DNA of 37,303 bases from Prevotella multiformis DSM 16608. GTDB lineage: Bacteria; Bacteroidota; Bacteroidia; Bacteroidales; Bacteroidaceae. The stretch covers positions 3,727-41,029 of the forward strand of contig NZ_GL872284.1 of NCBI RefSeq assembly GCF_000191065.1. The letters run 5' to 3'. The position numbers were made by a program, and so were the translations under genes. Of this stretch, positions 1 through 8,900 are shown in pieces (position 1 is the stretch's first letter; each line of letters begins with the position of its first letter). Below the pieces are notes generated by a model, which had not been told where the DNA came from, did no database searches, and saw nothing but the letters and a program-made list of their open reading frames with translations.

Positions 1-1561
1 CAGTCCCGATGGAACTGACCTGCGCCGCTTCCTCCATGGAAAGCTCTCCGTCACCGTCCTTGTCCCAGTTCTCGATGCAGATGCGCTTTACTTCGGGGTC
101 TTCGAAGCGGATCCACCATTTGGAGATGTTGAGCTTGAGCTTCGGATAGTGGACCATGAGGGCATCGTAGGTGTCGCGGTAGGCTCCGGTGGTGAGGTTG
201 ATTGTGCCGTCGAGAACCGGGTAAGGGTCGTTGCCGTACTGTCCTTCTGCGTCGATGCCCTGATACGTGCCGTCTACGAGCCGGGCGAGCTTGTCGAAGG
301 TACGCCCGTCTGTAAAGGTTTCGTTGAAGCCGACACATCGGACGTAGCGGAGGGCGTGGGGCGACTGCCCGTCCTGCGCGTCCATGATCCCGGCGAGCAT
401 CTTGATCGGCTGGAGACCGTCGCATCCGCTGACGAAGTAGCTCATCACGTTCGGAGCGCAGGCTTCCGTCTTGCAACGCCCGTTCGTGAGGCGGCCGAGG
501 TTCTTCAGTTCGATGTACGACGTGGCGGCCGGGTAGTCGACCTCCTCGAGCGCACCGCCGTCAGCGAAGTGGGCTTCGGTAAGGGACGAGCCGCCGGCGA
601 GGAAACGGCGCAGGCGGTAGTTAGAACGCATATCGAGCGAGCCTGCGAGCGTGAGGATGTTCCGCACGTCTATCTCCTCCAGCGATACGGTATTGCCGAG
701 CGTGAGGGAGGATATGAGAATCTTCACTTTCCGCCCGTCGCCGTCGCCGAGTTTCAACCGCCTGAGCCGTCTGCCGATGACGGACAGTGCGCCGTTGATG
801 ACATACGATGACCAGTCGCCGATATCAAGCAGGTAGTCGGCCGACTTCACCGACAGCTGCTGGTCGGACGTGCCGTTGATTTCCACGACGATCTCGCATA
901 CCTTTCCAGCCTCCGTGCGGGCACCACGCATGACGGTCGTACCGTATGCAATCGTCGGATACAGTTTCATGGCCGGCGTGAGGCGCAGCGTGATGGAGTT
1001 CGTCGTAGCGTCCGCCTGTGCCGATATGCGCACGGTGACGGCCCCCTCGGCGGTCTTAGCGTCGTAATCGCCGAAGGAATACTTCGACATGAGGTACTGG
1101 ATGCGCTTCTTCACCCACGCCGTTTCGGGCGACCGGCCGTCACCGAGCGACTGCCCGAGCGGGTCGGTGTCGTTCGTGTATCTGCCCTGCAGCATGGCGA
1201 GCTTCATCTGCTCGTACAGCTTCCCGTCCTCGTTGTAGAGCATGGGCGAGAAGTCGCCGGCGGCCGAGAAGAAGTACCGGTGGAAGAACGCGAACAGCTT
1301 CTGCTGGTGCGTTCCCTTCTGCAGCCCGCCCAGTTCCTCCATCTTCGCCAGCATTCGGCGCATCATTGCCGCCCGCTCCTCCGGGTAAGCCTGCTCCATG
1401 AGATTCCACAATACCGACTTCTCACCGTTCCATACGGGCGTGCCGTCCTCGTAGGTGTCGTGATATTCCACCCAGTAGGGCTTCTTCATCAATCCCTGGT
1501 TGATGACCGTGAAGATGGTATCAAGGTCGTCTTGTCTGAATTTCCATTTGCTCTTTGCCAT
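1..1561 (-). CDS. Tail fibre, C-terminal part with LRR-like repeats and EF-hand (partial at left edge)
   Basis: At least 520 codons, running off the left edge. It begins MAKSKWKFRQDD at 1561. Residues about 280-390 have regularly spaced Leu/Ile and Asn like a leucine-rich or pseudo-LRR solenoid. The last visible residues contain a calcium-loop motif, DKDGDGELSMEEA (about 502-514), a canonical EF-hand loop. Such surface-exposed LRR plus EF-hand regions are common in Bacteroidota phage receptor-binding proteins, so a host-recognition role is inferred. It lies in the same reading frame as the upstream 1102-aa ORF, 165 nt away, and looks like the second half of one long fibre protein. The start context is A-rich without a clear Shine-Dalgarno. 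The base composition is GC-rich, like the fibre gene next to it. Confidence 0.8.
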   Translation of the reverse strand, partial: MAKSKWKFRQDDLDTIFTVINQGLMKKPYWVEYHDTYEDGTPVWNGEKSVLWNLMEQAYPEERAAMMRRMLAKMEELGGLQKGTHQQKLFAFFHRYFFSAAGDFSPMLYNEDGKLYEQMKLAMLQGRYTNDTDPLGQSLGDGRSPETAWVKKRIQYLMSKYSFGDYDAKTAEGAVTVRISAQADATTNSITLRLTPAMKLYPTIAYGTTVMRGARTEAGKVCEIVVEINGTSDQQLSVKSADYLLDIGDWSSYVINGALSVIGRRLRRLKLGDGDGRKVKILISSLTLGNTVSLEEIDVRNILTLAGSLDMRSNYRLRRFLAGGSSLTEAHFADGGALEEVDYPAATSYIELKNLGRLTNGRCKTEACAPNVMSYFVSGCDGLQPIKMLAGIMDAQDGQSPHALRYVRCVGFNETFTDGRTFDKLARLVDGTYQGIDAEGQYGNDPYPVLDGTINLTTGAYRDTYDALMVHYPKLKLNISKWWIRFEDPEVKRICIENWDKDGDGELSMEEAAQVSSIGT

Positions 1562-1647
1562 AATAACGTCTTATTTGCCCATTGTTTTTAACTGTTTGTT
1601 TTCTGCCTGACAGGTATCGCCTTTCCGAGCGGCTCCACTCAGCTTCG

Positions 1648-1707
1648 TGACACATACGAGTCAGAACCGTGACACATACGAGTCAGAGCCGCGACACATA
1701 CGTGTCA
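1648..1707. repeat. Array A: three 22-bp-spaced imperfect palindromes
   Basis: Three 16-bp units start at 1648, 1670 and 1692, exactly 22 bp apart. Units 1 and 2 are TGACACATACGAGTCA and unit 3 is CGACACATACGTGTCA. Each can fold as a hairpin with arms like GACAC/GTGTC around a central ATAC. The array sits in the 165-nt gap between the two same-frame fibre ORFs. Array B (5859-5940) carries the same unit in the opposite orientation. It resembles REP-type intergenic repeats; no function is known. Confidence 0.85.
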
Positions 1708-1726
1708 GCATCGCGGATCATACCAC

Positions 1727-4700
1727 TCACGATTTCGATTTCTCACCGAATGAATAAGGGTAAGTATTCTTTGCGCAGTTGTCGGTCGCCGCCACCGCTT
1801 CAACGTAGAGCTGATGGTAGAGGCAATCAGAGACATCCCAGTACTCCGACTGCTCGGCACGCAGCTTCTGAATGCGTGCCGCCTTGAACAACTCGTTGAG
1901 CTTTCCTGCATCACTGACTGAGTTGAACGCCGCCTCCGTCAGCCCGTACTTCTCACCGACCAGCTGCCGGCGGAGATTCACCACCGATGCGCCGCTGTCG
2001 AGTGTCGACGGGCAGAACTTCCTGTAAAGCGAGTCATAATAGTACAGGTTGTATTGGTCCGGGTCTCCGGCCTTGGCGATCCAATACTCAATGTGCGTTG
2101 AGTGCGGGTCGGCGTTCAGTTCGTCCAGCGTGCCGTTGAAAGGCTCGATGAACGTGCTGCACTGGTAGACGATGTTATACGCCTTGATGTACGATTCGAT
2201 GAGTTCCTCCGCCCGCTGCCGTGCCTCGTCTGCCGGCAGGTCGGCGTAGTCCAGGTCCCAGCAGTTCTCCCACGAGAATTCAGAGACCTGGTACTGATAG
2301 GCTTCCTCCTCCTCGTTGTAACGGATGCGGCGTCTGTCCCACGGAACCTGAAACAAGGTGAGGCGCGGCGAGTTGTCAGAACCCTCGATAGACAGCAGGT
2401 CGGGGAACAGATCCTTGTCGTAGCCAAATGTGGCAGCGTCGCCTTTGTCGGGTCCGATAGTGAACAGCCCGACGAACTTGTACGTCACCGTGCCGTCGTC
2501 TGCGGTCTGCTTCTCGAATCCGACGAATGTCTCCTGGTAGATGGACACACGTGCCTCGCTGTCCTGCCCGACACCCTCGTTCGTCAGCCCGACAGCCTTC
2601 CACAGGTCGGTGAACGAGTTCACGCTGCCCATCTTGTGGTACTGCATGGAGGAGGCGATGTTCTTCTTCGCCGTCAGCTTCGATATTTTCGGAAGCGACT
2701 TGAACAGCTCGAACTTCTTCTGTTCCGTCTGTCCGTCCTCATAGACTATCGTGGTATCCTTGCCCACCTTCGCCTTCCAGTTCCACAGGTAGTAGAGCAT
2801 GGACGACGTTCCCTGCCCCTGCAGCTGGAGGTTCGTAATCGTCAGCCGGTTGAGGTTCGCATTGCCGTCCTTGGGGTAGATCTCGAGCGTGCCCTTCGGC
2901 CTGTACGACTTGCCGTATTCATACGACGGCAGCGGCTTGTCGAAGGTAAAGACGTTCACCCTGCCGCGCACCTTGTCGAAGTCCACCGTCGTGCCTAACG
3001 TGTCGTAGATGTCGTTGTCCTGCTTCTCGGCACTCTTCTCGCCGACCGTCGAGAGCGCATTGACATAGTCCTGATGGACGTTGGCGGCATCCATCGCACT
3101 GTCGTAGATACGGATGGAATACAGGTCGACATCCGCGCTGTCCGAGCCTGCGACTATCTGTCCGCCCTCCGCCGTCTGCATGCTGTCTGTCAGCAGATAG
3201 GCGAACTTGCGGACTTCCACGCCGTCTATGTAGAGACTGACAAGGTTCAGATAATACGTGTTGCCGTTGAGGACATACGTGTACTTCTTCGGAGAGATGA
3301 CCAGCGCAAGGCGGATGCGCACCCCGTCGTCCGTGTTCATTCCCTGCACATCCTGATTGTGCCCGCTGCGTGTGGCGAACATGATCGAGGAGGCTTTCAC
3401 CTTCAGGCCGATGTACTGCTTCTGATAAGGCATGGCGATGGAGATACATTCAGCGTCATGGTCGGACGTGTTGTTGACCTGATAGTCTATCTCGATCGTC
3501 CTGCCCGTCTGCGCTGCCTCCCTGGCGAACGGCCTGTAATCAATCGTCAGTCGCGAGCCAGCCAGCAGGCGGAGCGTGCGGGATCCCATGTCGTCCGCCG
3601 TCCATCCGTCACGGGCGAACGCCACGCCCTGCCAGCCGGCCTGCACGTGTTCGCCCGTGATGAGGTTCTTGATGACAGCATGGTCGGTGTCGGTGTTGCT
3701 GCGGTTCTTGGCGTTGAAGTAGAATACCGCCCCGGCCGTTGCCGAATAGCCCTGCGAGTTGTCGACAGGGAACGGAATGGCGTCACGCAGGCGCACCTCG
3801 TCCGTCGGGTGAGAGCGGAAACCGATCAGAGCCGTGAAGTCGGAGTTGTCGATCGTCTCCACCTCGAGCGATAGCGTGTACTGCATCCTCGTCTGCGTAA
3901 GCGTGTTCTCCGACACGTTCTCCTGCAGCACCTCGTCGTCTTTCTTCATGAGAATGGACAGCGGGGTGGTGACCGCCCTGCCGTCATAGACCGCATACTC
4001 CAGCACCTTGTTCTCGTACCAGTTCAGCAGCTTCTCCGCCCTGTTGTTCACGACGACCAGCTTCACGTTGTCATTGTCAGCCACGGCCATGAAGTCGTAG
4101 CCTACGGGCTGCGTCTGCACGGTGCCGTCGTCGTTCGACAGCCATGCAGACAGATGGAAGATGCCCGTCCTGTTCGTGAACGGTACCGTATAAGCCACGG
4201 GCGAAGAGGTGTAGGCAGCCGTTCCGAACTGCCGCTCATACGTCTGCTCGTAGCCCTCGCCCGTTATCTTCACGTGCAGCGTCTTCGAGATGTTGCCGCT
4301 GATGTAGCACGGAAGCACGATGTCTCCCTGATACGCCTTCCACCAGTTGAACTCGGATACAGACAGGAACAGCGCCGACAGCGTGATGGAGTACACCAGC
4401 GCCGGCGAGGTCTGCCCCGTCACTTCGCCCGTGATCTTCACCATGATGCTGTTCTGCCCGCTCTCCAAGTATCGGAACACGTCGACGGTCGTGACGGTAT
4501 TGGACTGGCAGCGGCCTCGGGCCTTGCTCACGAACGTGCCGTCGCCCGCCTTGGCGAATATCTCGTACGTGCCCCACTCGCCGGTGTCCATGTACTCCGT
4601 CTGTCCCACGTCCTTCGTGCGCGACACGAACATGAACCTGACCGTACACTCGCCTGCCGTCTTGGAAGCCGACAGCGTCGTGGAGGGCGACCGGTTGGCG

Positions 4701-5035
4701 GCGCGCAGGTAATACAGGATGGTCTGCTGTCCGCCGCCTCCCTGCCCGATGCCGAGCTCCGACAGCTTCATCGGCGCCCACGCATCGCCGTTCCACACCA
4801 GCACGCAGGTGTCGGAAGCGAGGCTGTCCGCCTCGGCGCTCACGTTCGTCAGCTGGCCGAGCGCAGGGCGGTTCCTGGCCGCCACCTGCTTCATGCGCTC
4901 CTCTTCGGTGTTATGCGCCTTTACAAGTTCGTTCACCTTCTCGGGAATCCTGTTGAATTCCTCCGCCGTGAGCCGGCCGCCTTTCGACTTCCGGTCAATG
5001 TATATCGGTTCTATGTTCTTCTTCTCCATGATCAT
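1727..5035 (-). CDS. Tail fibre / receptor-binding protein, N-terminal 1102 aa
   Basis: A long, GC-rich tail-fibre type protein. The N-terminus (MIMEKKNIEPIYIDR) is followed by a short helical and Gly-rich region (about 20-110), then beta-rich modules. Residues about 435-655 look like a concanavalin/LamG-type lectin domain, with FYFNAKN early and SIRIYD late. Around residue 745 there is a segment reminiscent of CotH-like proteins (LQLQGQGTSS); that resemblance is weak. The start at 5035 overlaps the stop of the preceding small gene in an ATGA, suggesting coupled translation. The protein ends at FGEKSKS and stop, while the following same-frame ORF begins with sequence that I would expect to continue it. 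The pair may therefore be a split or disrupted fibre. Host binding is inferred from position and domains. Confidence 0.75.
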   Translation of the reverse strand: MIMEKKNIEPIYIDRKSKGGRLTAEEFNRIPEKVNELVKAHNTEEERMKQVAARNRPALGQLTNVSAEADSLASDTCVLVWNGDAWAPMKLSELGIGQGGGGQQTILYYLRAANRSPSTTLSASKTAGECTVRFMFVSRTKDVGQTEYMDTGEWGTYEIFAKAGDGTFVSKARGRCQSNTVTTVDVFRYLESGQNSIMVKITGEVTGQTSPALVYSITLSALFLSVSEFNWWKAYQGDIVLPCYISGNISKTLHVKITGEGYEQTYERQFGTAAYTSSPVAYTVPFTNRTGIFHLSAWLSNDDGTVQTQPVGYDFMAVADNDNVKLVVVNNRAEKLLNWYENKVLEYAVYDGRAVTTPLSILMKKDDEVLQENVSENTLTQTRMQYTLSLEVETIDNSDFTALIGFRSHPTDEVRLRDAIPFPVDNSQGYSATAGAVFYFNAKNRSNTDTDHAVIKNLITGEHVQAGWQGVAFARDGWTADDMGSRTLRLLAGSRLTIDYRPFAREAAQTGRTIEIDYQVNNTSDHDAECISIAMPYQKQYIGLKVKASSIMFATRSGHNQDVQGMNTDDGVRIRLALVISPKKYTYVLNGNTYYLNLVSLYIDGVEVRKFAYLLTDSMQTAEGGQIVAGSDSADVDLYSIRIYDSAMDAANVHQDYVNALSTVGEKSAEKQDNDIYDTLGTTVDFDKVRGRVNVFTFDKPLPSYEYGKSYRPKGTLEIYPKDGNANLNRLTITNLQLQGQGTSSMLYYLWNWKAKVGKDTTIVYEDGQTEQKKFELFKSLPKISKLTAKKNIASSMQYHKMGSVNSFTDLWKAVGLTNEGVGQDSEARVSIYQETFVGFEKQTADDGTVTYKFVGLFTIGPDKGDAATFGYDKDLFPDLLSIEGSDNSPRLTLFQVPWDRRRIRYNEEEEAYQYQVSEFSWENCWDLDYADLPADEARQRAEELIESYIKAYNIVYQCSTFIEPFNGTLDELNADPHSTHIEYWIAKAGDPDQYNLYYYDSLYRKFCPSTLDSGASVVNLRRQLVGEKYGLTEAAFNSVSDAGKLNELFKAARIQKLRAEQSEYWDVSDCLYHQLYVEAVAATDNCAKNTYPYSFGEKSKS

Positions 5036-5253
5036 GATAATTTGAACGGGAACGTATAGGCAAAGCCCTTTCCGCCCTCTATCTCCACACCGTGCGCAAG
5101 CGACAGGGCATGGCAGAGGATGTCCTGCAGCAGCTTCGGATGCGCCGGGACAGAGTTCCGTCCTGTCGCATCCTCCATGCCGCGGACGGAGACCTGCGTG
5201 AAGCGTCCGCCGGCGGTGCGGCTCTCGGTGATATGCAGTCTGATGTGCTTCAT
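5032..5253 (-). CDS. Small hypothetical protein before the tail fibre
   Basis: A 73-aa basic protein (MKHIRLHITESR...). I recognise no domain. It lies between the HU-like gene and the fibre gene and shares an ATGA stop/start overlap with the fibre, so it is probably co-translated with it. That position suits a small fibre-assembly or adaptor protein, but nothing in the sequence proves this. Confidence 0.55.
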   Translation of the reverse strand: MKHIRLHITESRTAGGRFTQVSVRGMEDATGRNSVPAHPKLLQDILCHALSLAHGVEIEGGKGFAYTFPFKLS

Positions 5254-5285
5254 TCTTTCGCTGGATGTATGACGGTCGGTGACAG

Positions 5286-5312
5286 GCCCGGACGGACGGC
5301 GTCCGTCCGGGC
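5286..5312 (-). promoter_or_regulatory. GC-rich hairpin downstream of the HU-like gene
   Basis: A perfect 12-bp inverted repeat, GCCCGGACGGAC and GTCCGTCCGGGC, with a 3-nt loop. It lies directly after the HU-like stop codon in the direction of transcription. No U-run follows on the minus strand, so it is not a standard intrinsic terminator. A role in mRNA stability or partial attenuation between the HU-like gene and the fibre genes is possible. Confidence 0.5.
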
Positions 5313-5319
5313 AGGCAGG

Positions 5320-5775
5320 CTATTCGCCCGCCGAGGGCCCGCTGTGCTGCGGCTCCGGATTCTTCTTCTCCTTCTTCTCCTTCTTCTCCACGCGCTCGTA
5401 GCTCACGCCGCTGAGGGTGAAGTAGCGCGCGGAGGGGCGCAGCTTGACGACGGGGCGGGTGATGTGCTTCTGCGCGTTGAAGTCCTCGGCGCGCTCGACG
5501 GCCTTCGACCGGAACGACGGCGTCAGCGAACCGATGTCGCCGAAGTCGACCGTCTCGCCCTGTTCCACGTGCTTCCTGGCCGTCTCGGCGGCCAGGCGCA
5601 GCACGGCTTCCACCTCCGCCCCGGTGAACGTCGTGGCGCGCGCCACCTCGTCGCAGAACGCGCGGTGCGACACCCTGCGGCGGTCGGTAGGCTTCGCCAC
5701 GAACACGCTTTTCCCTTTCATCGTCCCGAGCGTCATCTTCTGCTCCTTGAGGACATAACTCAAACTCTTTTCCAT
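5320..5775 (-). CDS. HU/IHF-like DNA-binding protein (HU-HIG type)
   Basis: A 151-aa protein starting MEKSLSYVLKEQ. It has the Bacteroidota HU-like layout: an N-terminal strand/helix segment, VSHRAFCDEVARATTF helices, the HU hallmark GETVDFGDIGSL (about residues 84-95), and a C-terminal extension ending in a Lys/Glu-rich tail (KKEKKEKK). The family binds DNA and bends or compacts it. A longer reading is possible from 5919, but that extension is mostly array B repeat sequence, so I chose the ATG at 5775, which has an A-rich leader. A nucleoid protein inside a tail operon is unusual. It could package DNA, act in regulation, or be a cargo gene brought in with the flanking repeats. Confidence 0.75.
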   Translation of the reverse strand: MEKSLSYVLKEQKMTLGTMKGKSVFVAKPTDRRRVSHRAFCDEVARATTFTGAEVEAVLRLAAETARKHVEQGETVDFGDIGSLTPSFRSKAVERAEDFNAQKHITRPVVKLRPSARYFTLSGVSYERVEKKEKKEKKNPEPQHSGPSAGE

Positions 5776-5858
5776 AGACTTTTGTTTTTTTTGAAATGAA
5801 TGCTCCTCGTGCTCCGCCCCTGGGGCTTCCGAAATGCGGGCGGAGCGTCGTGCTGTTC

Positions 5859-5940
5859 CGGCACGTATGTGTTGCGCTGCTGACTCGTATGTGTCACGCT
5901 GCTGACTCGTATGTGTCACGCTCCCGGCACGTATGCGCCG
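5859..5940. repeat. Array B: four 22-bp-spaced imperfect palindromes
   Basis: Units start at 5859, 5881, 5903 and 5925, exactly 22 bp apart. The two central ones are TGACTCGTATGTGTCA, the reverse complement of the array A unit. The outer two have CGGC- type arms. In the unit at 5925 both arms change together (CGGC/GCCG replacing TGAC/GTCA), keeping the palindrome. The array fills the gap between the HU-like gene and the tail-hub stop codon. Confidence 0.85.
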
Positions 5941-5944
5941 CCTG

Positions 5945-8900
5945 TCAGATGTCCGGCTGGAACGGATAGTCCTGCAGCAATCCCACGGCCAGCGGCTTCC
6001 CTTCAGTGTCGCAGAAGGAGGCCCGGCCGTTCACGACCCTGAACCAGACCGTCAGTCCTTTCCTCGTGAACCGGCCGCCCTCGGTACGGCCGATCTTCAC
6101 GCCGTAGACGCGCGGCCCGGGCACGCCGTTCGGGTCGCCGTCGTCGACGGTCTCGCCGCCGCCTGCGAGGAACTGGCCCTCGAGGTTCTCGTCCGTGTAC
6201 CATCCGTCGGGGATCGGCGCGGCGAAATCTTCCAGCTCGAAGAGCCTCCCGTCCTCCTCGGCATGTTCGCCGAGCTTCCCCGTGACGTAGTGGAAGGCGG
6301 CGTGGTACTCGTGCCACTCCCGGCCCCGGGCCGTCTTCGGCCAGACCGCCGCCAGCCCCCTGCCGGTGACGTCGACGAGCCTGCGCCGGGTCCAGTAGGC
6401 GGCGCGGTAGGCCGAGACGAGCTCCTTCAGGCCGGTGTAGCCCAGGTCGTACTTCGCCCGCCCTTCCCTGTCGAAGAATACGAGGTGGGGGAATCCGTTC
6501 TCATCCACCGTCATGCTGATGCCCTTTCGGTTGTCTGCGGTCAGGATGTCGAACGTGCCCTCCCGCATGTCGATGTGCAGGCCGTTCGCCCCCGGCAGCG
6601 TGCGCACGCTGCGGGCTTCTATCAGATCGGCGTTCACCTTGCCGTCCGACGTCATCAGGGCGACCTTCCCCTCCGGGGTCTGCACCTTGAAGTTCTCGGC
6701 CGTGACGGTGAAGGACTTCTTCTCGCCGTCAAGCTCGAATCCCACCTCGACCAGTCCGTTCTTCAGGTTCGTGACCGTAGCAGATATTTTGTCAGCAGCC
6801 GTCTTGATTTCAGACTTGAATTGCGCAGAAGTGAGGGCCTGCGAGGGCGACCAGTCGTCAATGTCGAAAGACTCGTCTTTCGCTTTCGTGCGCACGCAGA
6901 CAAGCAGATCGTTCTGATACCTGCCCTCGTACGTGGCATTGCTCCACTGGTCGCCCTTGTCATACGGCGGCACGGGCTGCTCGCGCACGAACACCCTGCG
7001 CTTGCCGTCGGCCGTGTCCTGCGCCCGCTGCGCCGCCTCGAGCGACTTCAGCACGTCCGCATCCGTAATCTCGTGCCATGAATAAGACCCGTCGGGATTC
7101 TTCTCGAACGAGTACGCACGGCCGCCGCCCGTCTCGGCGTACGAGCGGTTGTAGTAGATGTCGTGCAGGTGCATCTCTTTCGTCGCTTCGTCCGTCCACT
7201 CGCCGGCAGGTTCCGCTGTGGCAGACGGCACGGCGTCGCCGAACCAGATCACCAGCTGCCTGTCCGCCTGCTCCTGCACGGCGCTGACCTGCGACTTCAG
7301 GGATGCGATGTACTCCTCCATCGGCATGTCGTTGCCGTGCTCGTCCGTCACCATCCACCACGAACCTTCCGTCGGGCTCATCTGTATCTTCGGCTTCGGC
7401 AGCGAGAAAGAGCGGATGCCGACGTACATCCTGTAATACGGCGAGCCTGTGCCGGCTGCCGCCTGGACGATGGCGTGCCGGCGTGCGGGATCTGTCCTGT
7501 TGCCGAGCGTCGACACCTCGTCGCCCGCCTGCGGCTCGTCGCTTCCGCTTGCGTAATCGTCGGCATCCGTGTTGTCGCAGATGTCGACATAGTCCGCGCC
7601 CAGTCCGAAGACGCGCCGGTGCCAGTAGTGGTTCGAGAGTCTGCCCTGCTGGTTGACCAGGTTGAACGTCTCGCAGTAGGCGTAGTCGTCCATCCCCATT
7701 GTATTGCTGATCATCCGCCCCTCACCGTCCTGCTGCGTGAAGTAGCACCTCCATCCGCCGTCTGTCTTTTCAACCCTGGATATGGTGAAGCTGCCGGGGG
7801 AGTTGATGATCCTGCCGTTGATATGTGTCGATTTCATCAACTGCACTTCTTCTGCCGTCAGCTGTTTTCGCACGTGTACATAGTCACCCTCGATGTGATA
7901 GTTGCCCTGCCCGTCGGCGTAGATGCCCGCACCCGACGAACCCTTTACGTAGTTCCCGACGAGGATGCGCGAGAGCAGTGCCACGCCGTCGGCATTGACG
8001 GAGAACCGTCCGTCCGCTCCCAGCCCAATGCCCTTGAGGAAGGTGATGAGCTGCTGTGCCACGTCCTCCTCCTTCTTGCTCAGGAACTCCTTCTGCGAGC
8101 GGCGGGCGGAGAAGAGATTGGTGTCGGTCGGTAGTGTAGATTCACCGCTCCGTATGATGTCGGGCACAGCACCGAGAGCTGACATTGCGTAACTCTTTGC
8201 CTCGTTAATGCCATCATTAATGCGAGTCATGCTGCCCGTACTTGTGGCATCGCTGATTTCAAGATTCATCTGGCTGGGTAGCGTCACACTGCGACTAATG
8301 CGGGTGATGCGACTGCTGCGAAAACCTGCTTCGGGGAAGTATTGCTGGCTCTCCAGTCGTATTCTCCGCCCGATATAGAGTTGCACCCGATTGCGTTCTA
8401 TCCAGACATGATGCGTCGGACATTTATACACCGACGTGTCGATGCAATGCTTGGCATTGAATGCTTCCACCGCTGCGAGGAACTCCTGTTCAGCCAGTCC
8501 GTAATACTCATCAGGCATACGGATATTCCACAGGATATACTTATCGCCTGCCTTCGGAATAAGATTACCGCCAGGCATCTGCATCTCATCGTCGTAAGGC
8601 CAGGTGGTGATTATCTCGAACTCCTGCGTATCTGCATGGTAGTTCACCTCGAAGTCCCTGCCGTCAAGCTCACCGCTTTGGAAGACGACGTGCTTTACAA
8701 GACCTCCGATTTCGTAGTCATTCGGATTGAACGGTAGGGCAGAATCCTTGAACCAGTATATTTTAAACGGCTTGCCTTCGTTATCCTTGACAGAAGACTC
8801 ACGGACGCTGCTTACAGTACCGATGCGTCGAGGATATATATGGGAGAATGCAGCCTCTTCGTAATGATGGAAGATGCCGTACTTCTCGACATTCATATCC

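Noticed and set aside
1648..1707. CRISPR array
   Set aside because: Units are 16-bp palindromes with 6-bp gaps and no unique spacers; no cas genes are present.
2102..5059. Long plus-strand reading frames opposite the fibre gene
   Set aside because: They are GC-rich antisense shadows with Arg/Val-rich, low-complexity translations and no start signals.
1648..5940. Fibre switching by inversion between arrays A and B
   Set aside because: Inversion would separate the fibre parts and place the HU-like gene in front of the fibre C-terminus without making a new fusion; no invertase gene is visible.
5933..8134. Long plus-strand reading frames opposite the tail hub gene
   Set aside because: Antisense shadows in high-GC DNA; the minus-strand frame runs unbroken for 1220 codons.
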